A DNA stretch of 64,000 bases, taken from contig NZ_LQOT01000069.1 in NCBI RefSeq assembly GCF_002101585.1, positions 291,875 through 355,874 of the forward strand, given 5' to 3'. Numbering within the stretch: the stretch's first letter is position 1; every line of letters begins with the position of its first letter. Made by a program: the position numbers and the translations under genes. The stretch is from Mycolicibacter engbaekii (GTDB taxonomy: Bacteria > Actinomycetota > Actinomycetes > Mycobacteriales > Mycobacteriaceae). The notes under the pieces are model-generated. The model worked only from the letters and a program-made list of their open reading frames with translations, was not told the origin of the DNA and did not search any database. Below are positions 60,764 through 64,000 of this stretch, in pieces.

Positions 60764-62383
60764 ATGAGCAAGCAGATTGAGTTCAACGAGGCCGCGCGCC
60801 GGGCGATGGAAGCCGGCGTGAACAAGCTCGCCGACGCCGTCCGGGTGACGCTGGGCCCGCGGGGGCGCACCGTGGTGCTGGCCAAGTCCTTCGGCGGCCC
60901 GACGGTGACCATGGACGGCGTCACCGTGGCTCGGGACGTCGACCTGGAAGACCCGTTCGAGAACCTCGGCGCGCAGCTGGTCAAGTCGGTGGCCACCAAG
61001 ACCAACGACGTGGCCGGCGACGGCACCACCACCGCCACGGTGCTGGCCCAGGCCATCATCTCCGGCGGCCTGCGCAACGTCGCGGCCGGCGCCAACCCGA
61101 TCGCGCTGGGCTCCGGCATCGCCAAGGCCGCCGACGCGGTGTCGCAGGCGCTGCTGGCCGCGGCCACCCCGGTCTCTGGCAAGGAGTCGATCGCGCAGGT
61201 GGCCAACGTGTCCTCGCGCGACGAGGAGATCGGTGAGCTGGTCGGCGAGGCGATGACCAAGGTGGGCAGCGACGGCGTGGTCAGCGTGGAGGAATCCTCG
61301 ACGCTGTCGACCGAGCTGGAGATCACCGACGGTGTCGGCTTCGACAAGGGCTTCCTGTCGGCGTACTTCGTCACCGACTTCGACGCGCAGGAAGCCGTGC
61401 TGGAGGACGCGCTGATCCTGCTGCACCGCGACAAGATCAGCTCGCTGCCGGACCTGCTGCCGCTGCTGGAAAAGGTCGCCGAGGCGGGCAAGCCGCTGTT
61501 GATCATCGCCGAGGACGTCGAGGGCGAGCCGCTGTCGACCCTGGTGGTCAACGCGATCCGCAAGACGCTCAAGGCCGTTGCGGTCAAGGCGCCCTACTTC
61601 GGCGACCGGCGCAAGGCGTTCCTGGAGGACCTGGCGATCGTCACCGGTGCACAGGTCGTCAACCCCGACGTGGGCCTGACCCTGCGCGACTCCGGCCTGG
61701 ATGTGCTGGGCAAGGCACGCCGGGTGGTGGTCAGCAAGGACGACACCGTGATCGTCGACGGTGCCGGGACCGCCGAGGCCATCGCCGGTCGGGTCAAGCA
61801 GCTGCGCGCCGAGATCGAGACGACCGATTCCGACTGGGACCGGGAGAAGCTGCAGGAGCGGCTGGCCAAACTGGCCGGTGGCGTCGCCGTGATCAAGGTG
61901 GGCGCGGCGACCGAGACCGCGCTCAAGGAGCGCAAGCACCGGGTCGAAGACGCGGTGGCGGCGGCCAAGGCCGCGGTCGAGGAGGGCATCGTCACCGGCG
62001 GTGGCGTGGCACTGGTCCAGGCCCGTGCGGCGCTGTCGGAGCTGGCGTCCTCGCTCAGCGGCGACGAGAAGCTCGGCGTCGAGGTGTTCGGCGCCGCGCT
62101 GACCGCGCCGCTGTACTGGATCGCCGCCAACGCCGGTGTCGACGGTGCGGTGGTGACCGCCAAGGTCGCCGAGTTGCCGGCCGGGCAGGGCTTCAACGCC
62201 GCCACGCTGTCCTACGGTGACCTGGTCGCCGACGGTGTCATCGACCCGGTCAAGGTGACCCGCTCGGCGGTGCTCAACGCCGCGTCGGTGGCCCGGATGG
62301 TGCTGACCACCGAGACCGCGGTGGTGGACAAGCCCGTCGAGGTCGATCCGCACGCCGGCCACGGTCACGGGCACGCGCACTAG
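60764..62383 (+). CDS. groEL1: Chaperonin GroEL1 with histidine-rich C-terminus
   Basis: A 539-residue HSP60: FNEAARRAMEAGVNKLADAV, the ATP site DGTTTATVLAQAI, LEDLAIVTGAQV, and EEGIVTGGGVALVQARAAL. The tail is DPHAGHGHGHAH, the His-rich form that marks mycobacterial GroEL1 (GroEL2 has a Gly-Met tail). In mycobacteria GroEL1 is a specialised paralogue linked to mycolate synthesis and biofilm. RBS AAAGGGC upstream. Confidence 0.97.
   Translation: MSKQIEFNEAARRAMEAGVNKLADAVRVTLGPRGRTVVLAKSFGGPTVTMDGVTVARDVDLEDPFENLGAQLVKSVATKTNDVAGDGTTTATVLAQAIISGGLRNVAAGANPIALGSGIAKAADAVSQALLAAATPVSGKESIAQVANVSSRDEEIGELVGEAMTKVGSDGVVSVEESSTLSTELEITDGVGFDKGFLSAYFVTDFDAQEAVLEDALILLHRDKISSLPDLLPLLEKVAEAGKPLLIIAEDVEGEPLSTLVVNAIRKTLKAVAVKAPYFGDRRKAFLEDLAIVTGAQVVNPDVGLTLRDSGLDVLGKARRVVVSKDDTVIVDGAGTAEAIAGRVKQLRAEIETTDSDWDREKLQERLAKLAGGVAVIKVGAATETALKERKHRVEDAVAAAKAAVEEGIVTGGGVALVQARAALSELASSLSGDEKLGVEVFGAALTAPLYWIAANAGVDGAVVTAKVAELPAGQGFNAATLSYGDLVADGVIDPVKVTRSAVLNAASVARMVLTTETAVVDKPVEVDPHAGHGHGHAH
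62291..62336 (-). other. Region similar to the Bxb1 attB site in groEL1
   Basis: In the 3' part of groEL1 the minus strand reads GGCTTGTCCACCACCGCGG then TCTCGGTGGTCAGCACCAT and CCGGGC. This is close to the phage Bxb1 attachment site known in M. smegmatis groEL1 (same GT core in GCGGTCTC, several mismatches in the arms). groEL1 is intact, so the site is unoccupied. Attribution is from memory of the site. Confidence 0.4.
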
Positions 62384-62400
62384 GTAGCCGGTTCGCAAAC

Positions 62401-62430
62401 AACACCCCCGGCCTTATGGCCGGGGGTGTT
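62401..62430 (+). terminator. Terminator after groEL1
   Basis: Perfect 13-bp stem AACACCCCCGGCC / GGCCGGGGGTGTT with loop TTAT, 17 bp after the stop. The A-rich left and T-rich right ends make it plausible for both strands; no long U-tract follows. Confidence 0.8.
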
Positions 62431-63229
62431 GTCATACCCGGTGCAATACGATGAACATGCCGAAACACGGAAACGTGTCCCTGGGGCGCGCCCTTCTCAG
62501 GCTGACGATGGCGGGCATGGTTTTTGTAAGCGTTGGACCATTGCACTTTTTGGCTGGTTTTGCGGTTTCGGAGATCGTTGCGTTGTTGTCGGGCTTCACT
62601 ATCGAAGGGGCGGTGCATATGGCCAAGGAATCTGTTATACGGATGGTCCGCATCGTTGAGCTTGGGAAGGCGCGCCTCTTTCCGTACAGGGTTACCCTGC
62701 TGACGAGCCTGTGAGAGTCAGGCGAAACGGAAAGACGGCATCATCAAACCCGTGTTCGATGGGTGGGAGAATGACTCCGGCCACCCGACCCTGTTCCGGG
62801 TCTACCGACCTGTCACGGTCAGCGCAGCGGAGGCGCTGCCCAGCAACACCCGGAAGCTCGGGGGCGGCCAATGTCCGGCGGGGGTGCGGGCGGTTCGGCA
62901 CCCAGACCGAACTCCGGATGCCTGGCCGTCAGGTGGCCTCGTTTATGCGGTCGGTGTTGGCTGGTTGGCTTGGTTGGCGCTGGTGATGGTGCCGACCAGC
63001 AGCGAGAACGGTCGGTCGCGGCTCCTCATGCCGCTATGCTCAGCGGCCGAAGCGTCGAACCGAGCTAACCCGCCTGGGCCTCGCGATCGTTTGGGCAGTG
63101 GATCCTGCCCTCCGGGGCCACTGTGTAGGTAGCCGCTAACCGAAACGGGCCCGAGTCCGCATAAGTAAAACCGTAGGCCAGCCGCGCGGAACGGCGACCC
63201 GCGACACTCCTAGCGCCCCTAACCCCTGT
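62431..63229. other. Gene-poor accessory stretch downstream of groEL1
   Basis: About 800 bp with lower GC than the rest of the window (most obvious at 62480-62720). Only short frames occur; the most credible is 62451-62714. No transposase, integrase, tRNA or inverted terminal repeat was recognised. It may be degraded mobile DNA. Confidence 0.5.
62451..62714 (+). CDS. Small hydrophobic ORF, doubtful
   Basis: An 87-residue frame with one hydrophobic segment (GMVFVSVGPLHFLAGFAVSEIVALL) between basic ends. There is no evident ribosome site and no recognised family. Base composition differs from the neighbours. It may be a real small membrane protein or chance. Confidence 0.22.
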   Translation: MNMPKHGNVSLGRALLRLTMAGMVFVSVGPLHFLAGFAVSEIVALLSGFTIEGAVHMAKESVIRMVRIVELGKARLFPYRVTLLTSL

Positions 63230-63907
63230 TCACGGCTCGTCGCTGGTCTGCAGGCTCTTTCGGTCGAAATTGGGCAGTGCTTCAACCTGGTCATACGCGT
63301 CGAAGATGGCGTCCATTCGCTCGATGGCAAGTGTTTTGCAGTTGGTGAGGTCTTCGCCGCCGCGATCCAGGATCGAGACGAGGTAGTCCAAAACCTGCAC
63401 GGTATAGCCGGTCGCGTTTATCGCGTTGTTGGCCCGAAACACCACAAAATGCCAATCAACGCTCGACTCGACATCTTCGCGGTACACCGGGTCGCGGAAC
63501 TCAGCCGCCATGTGCACTGCCCAGTCTCGGAACTTGAAGACCTGCTCCACGCAGGACTGGACGGGTCCACTTTCCTTGGCCTTCAGACAGAAGTGATATT
63601 TGAGGGTCTCCGCGATACGCTTTTCGCGGGCAGTGCCATTCTGCTGCCACGTCTCATTGTGTGGATGAGGGCCGCACCGGCTTTTGACCGTCGCGTAGAA
63701 CGCGTCGAGCGCGAAAGCTGATGCGGTTATCGCACGCATAGTCGCGCGAAGTTCGTTGATCATCGCCCGATCAAGCTCGCGGTTCAACCGATCCTGTGTT
63801 TCACCAGTTGCCTCATCCGTTTGCGATAACAGTTGCGGTACACGATCCGCCGCCTGACTCGCAGCGCTCGCGGCCTCAATCGCATCTTCAAGCCAGAACG
63901 GCCACAT
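63230..63907 (-). CDS. Unrecognised protein in accessory DNA
   Basis: A 225-residue soluble, mainly helical, acidic protein: PFWLEDAIEAASAASQAADR, NELRATMRAITASAFALDAFYATVKSRC, then AETLKYHFCLK, CVEQVFKFRDWAVHMAAEFRDPV and SILDRGGEDLTNC. No family recognised. The ATG ending at 63907 is a provisional start: the frame stays open to the end of the window, so the gene may extend further. GC is clearly below that of the core genes, in keeping with acquisition by transfer. Confidence 0.6.
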   Translation of the reverse strand: MWPFWLEDAIEAASAASQAADRVPQLLSQTDEATGETQDRLNRELDRAMINELRATMRAITASAFALDAFYATVKSRCGPHPHNETWQQNGTAREKRIAETLKYHFCLKAKESGPVQSCVEQVFKFRDWAVHMAAEFRDPVYREDVESSVDWHFVVFRANNAINATGYTVQVLDYLVSILDRGGEDLTNCKTLAIERMDAIFDAYDQVEALPNFDRKSLQTSDEP

Positions 63908-64000
63908 GTCAGTTCGCAGCTTGAGGTTGCGTCCAGCAGAGTGGTGTACGAGCTGGGCCGGCTGGTGAGGTCCGGCGTGTCGTAGCCGAATGATTGAAGG

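Noticed and set aside
60212..62398. 728-residue minus-strand frame opposite groES-groEL1
   Set aside because: Shadow of GC-rich codon usage; spans CIRCE, two genes and an intercistronic hairpin, none of which a real gene would share.
62752..63132. 126-residue plus-strand frame
   Set aside because: No ribosome site, no domain, Arg/Pro/Ser-rich end; judged chance in a gene-poor stretch.
63908..64000. Short plus-strand frame ending ELGRLVRSGVS before the window end
   Set aside because: Fragmentary and overlapping the open minus-strand frame; cannot be judged without more sequence.
1..64000. CRISPR arrays, tRNA/rRNA genes, insertion sequences
   Set aside because: No regularly spaced repeats, cloverleaf sequences, transposase motifs or terminal inverted repeats were recognised by eye.

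Overview
The window is high-GC actinobacterial DNA from a member of the Mycobacteriaceae. Gene order from about 10.8 kb onward follows the conserved mycobacterial block rmlC-rmlB ... infA-rpmJ-rpsM-rpsK-rpsD-rpoA-rplQ-truA, cutinases, ESX-4, rplM-rpsI-glmM ... glmS ... nnr-gadB-alr-tsaE-tsaB-rimI-tsaD-groES-groEL1 (in M. tuberculosis numbering, roughly Rv3465 down to Rv3417c). The two EccD/MycP and EccB/EccC strands, EsxU/EsxT, cutinases, F420-type LLM oxidoreductases and the His-rich GroEL1 tail all support this. The species is not identified.

Region 1 (1-10.8 kb, plus strand) is one tightly packed catabolic operon of 11 recognisable genes: the C-terminal part of an E1-beta 2-oxoacid dehydrogenase subunit, an acyl-CoA ligase, two adjacent acyl-CoA dehydrogenase subunits, a plant-type 2Fe-2S ferredoxin, a DUF35 zinc-ribbon/OB protein with its thiolase-fold partner, a 3Fe-4S ferredoxin, a free-standing lipoyl domain, a carotenoid/stilbene cleavage oxygenase and two aldehyde dehydrogenases. 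Read together they suggest oxidative cleavage of a polyene or stilbenoid, oxidation of the aldehydes, CoA activation, dehydrogenation and carbon-carbon cleavage. The pathway is inferred and I do not recognise it as described.

Region 2 (10.8-16.3 kb) holds dTDP-rhamnose genes rmlC/rmlB, a MarR regulator divergent from a DUF1398 gene across a perfect 24-bp palindrome, an F420-type LLM oxidoreductase and a flotillin/NfeD-like pair. Region 3 (16.3-21.2 kb) is the infA-to-truA translation/transcription operon. Region 4 (21.2-31.8 kb) has two cutinases and the complete ESX-4 set (eccB4, mycP4, eccD4, eccC4, an ESX-associated membrane protein, esxU, esxT). EccB4 lacks about 100 central residues and EccD4 is short. 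Region 5 (31.8-46.6 kb) has rplM-rpsI, glmM, an EspC-like/WxG-like pair, a second LLM enzyme, a nucleophile-less alpha/beta hydrolase, a fatty-acyl-AMP ligase, a GjpA-like exported protein, glmS, DUF4436, a VOC protein and RNase HI.

Region 6 (46.6-52.3 kb) is more variable: a three-helix membrane protein, an SDR/Baeyer-Villiger monooxygenase pair, two tandem PknH-type sensor-domain proteins and a rhomboid-like protein. Region 7 (52.3-62.4 kb) returns to the conserved order nnr, gadB, alr, an alpha/beta hydrolase, tsaE, a tsaB-rimI fusion (with a duplicated 60-bp palindromic linker), tsaD, a CIRCE-controlled groES and groEL1. Region 8 (62.4-64.0 kb) has visibly lower GC, few genes and one unrecognised minus-strand gene, and looks like accessory DNA beside groEL1.

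No tRNA, rRNA, CRISPR array or insertion sequence was recognised. Coordinates come from the sequence; family assignments are from recognition by eye, with no database search.
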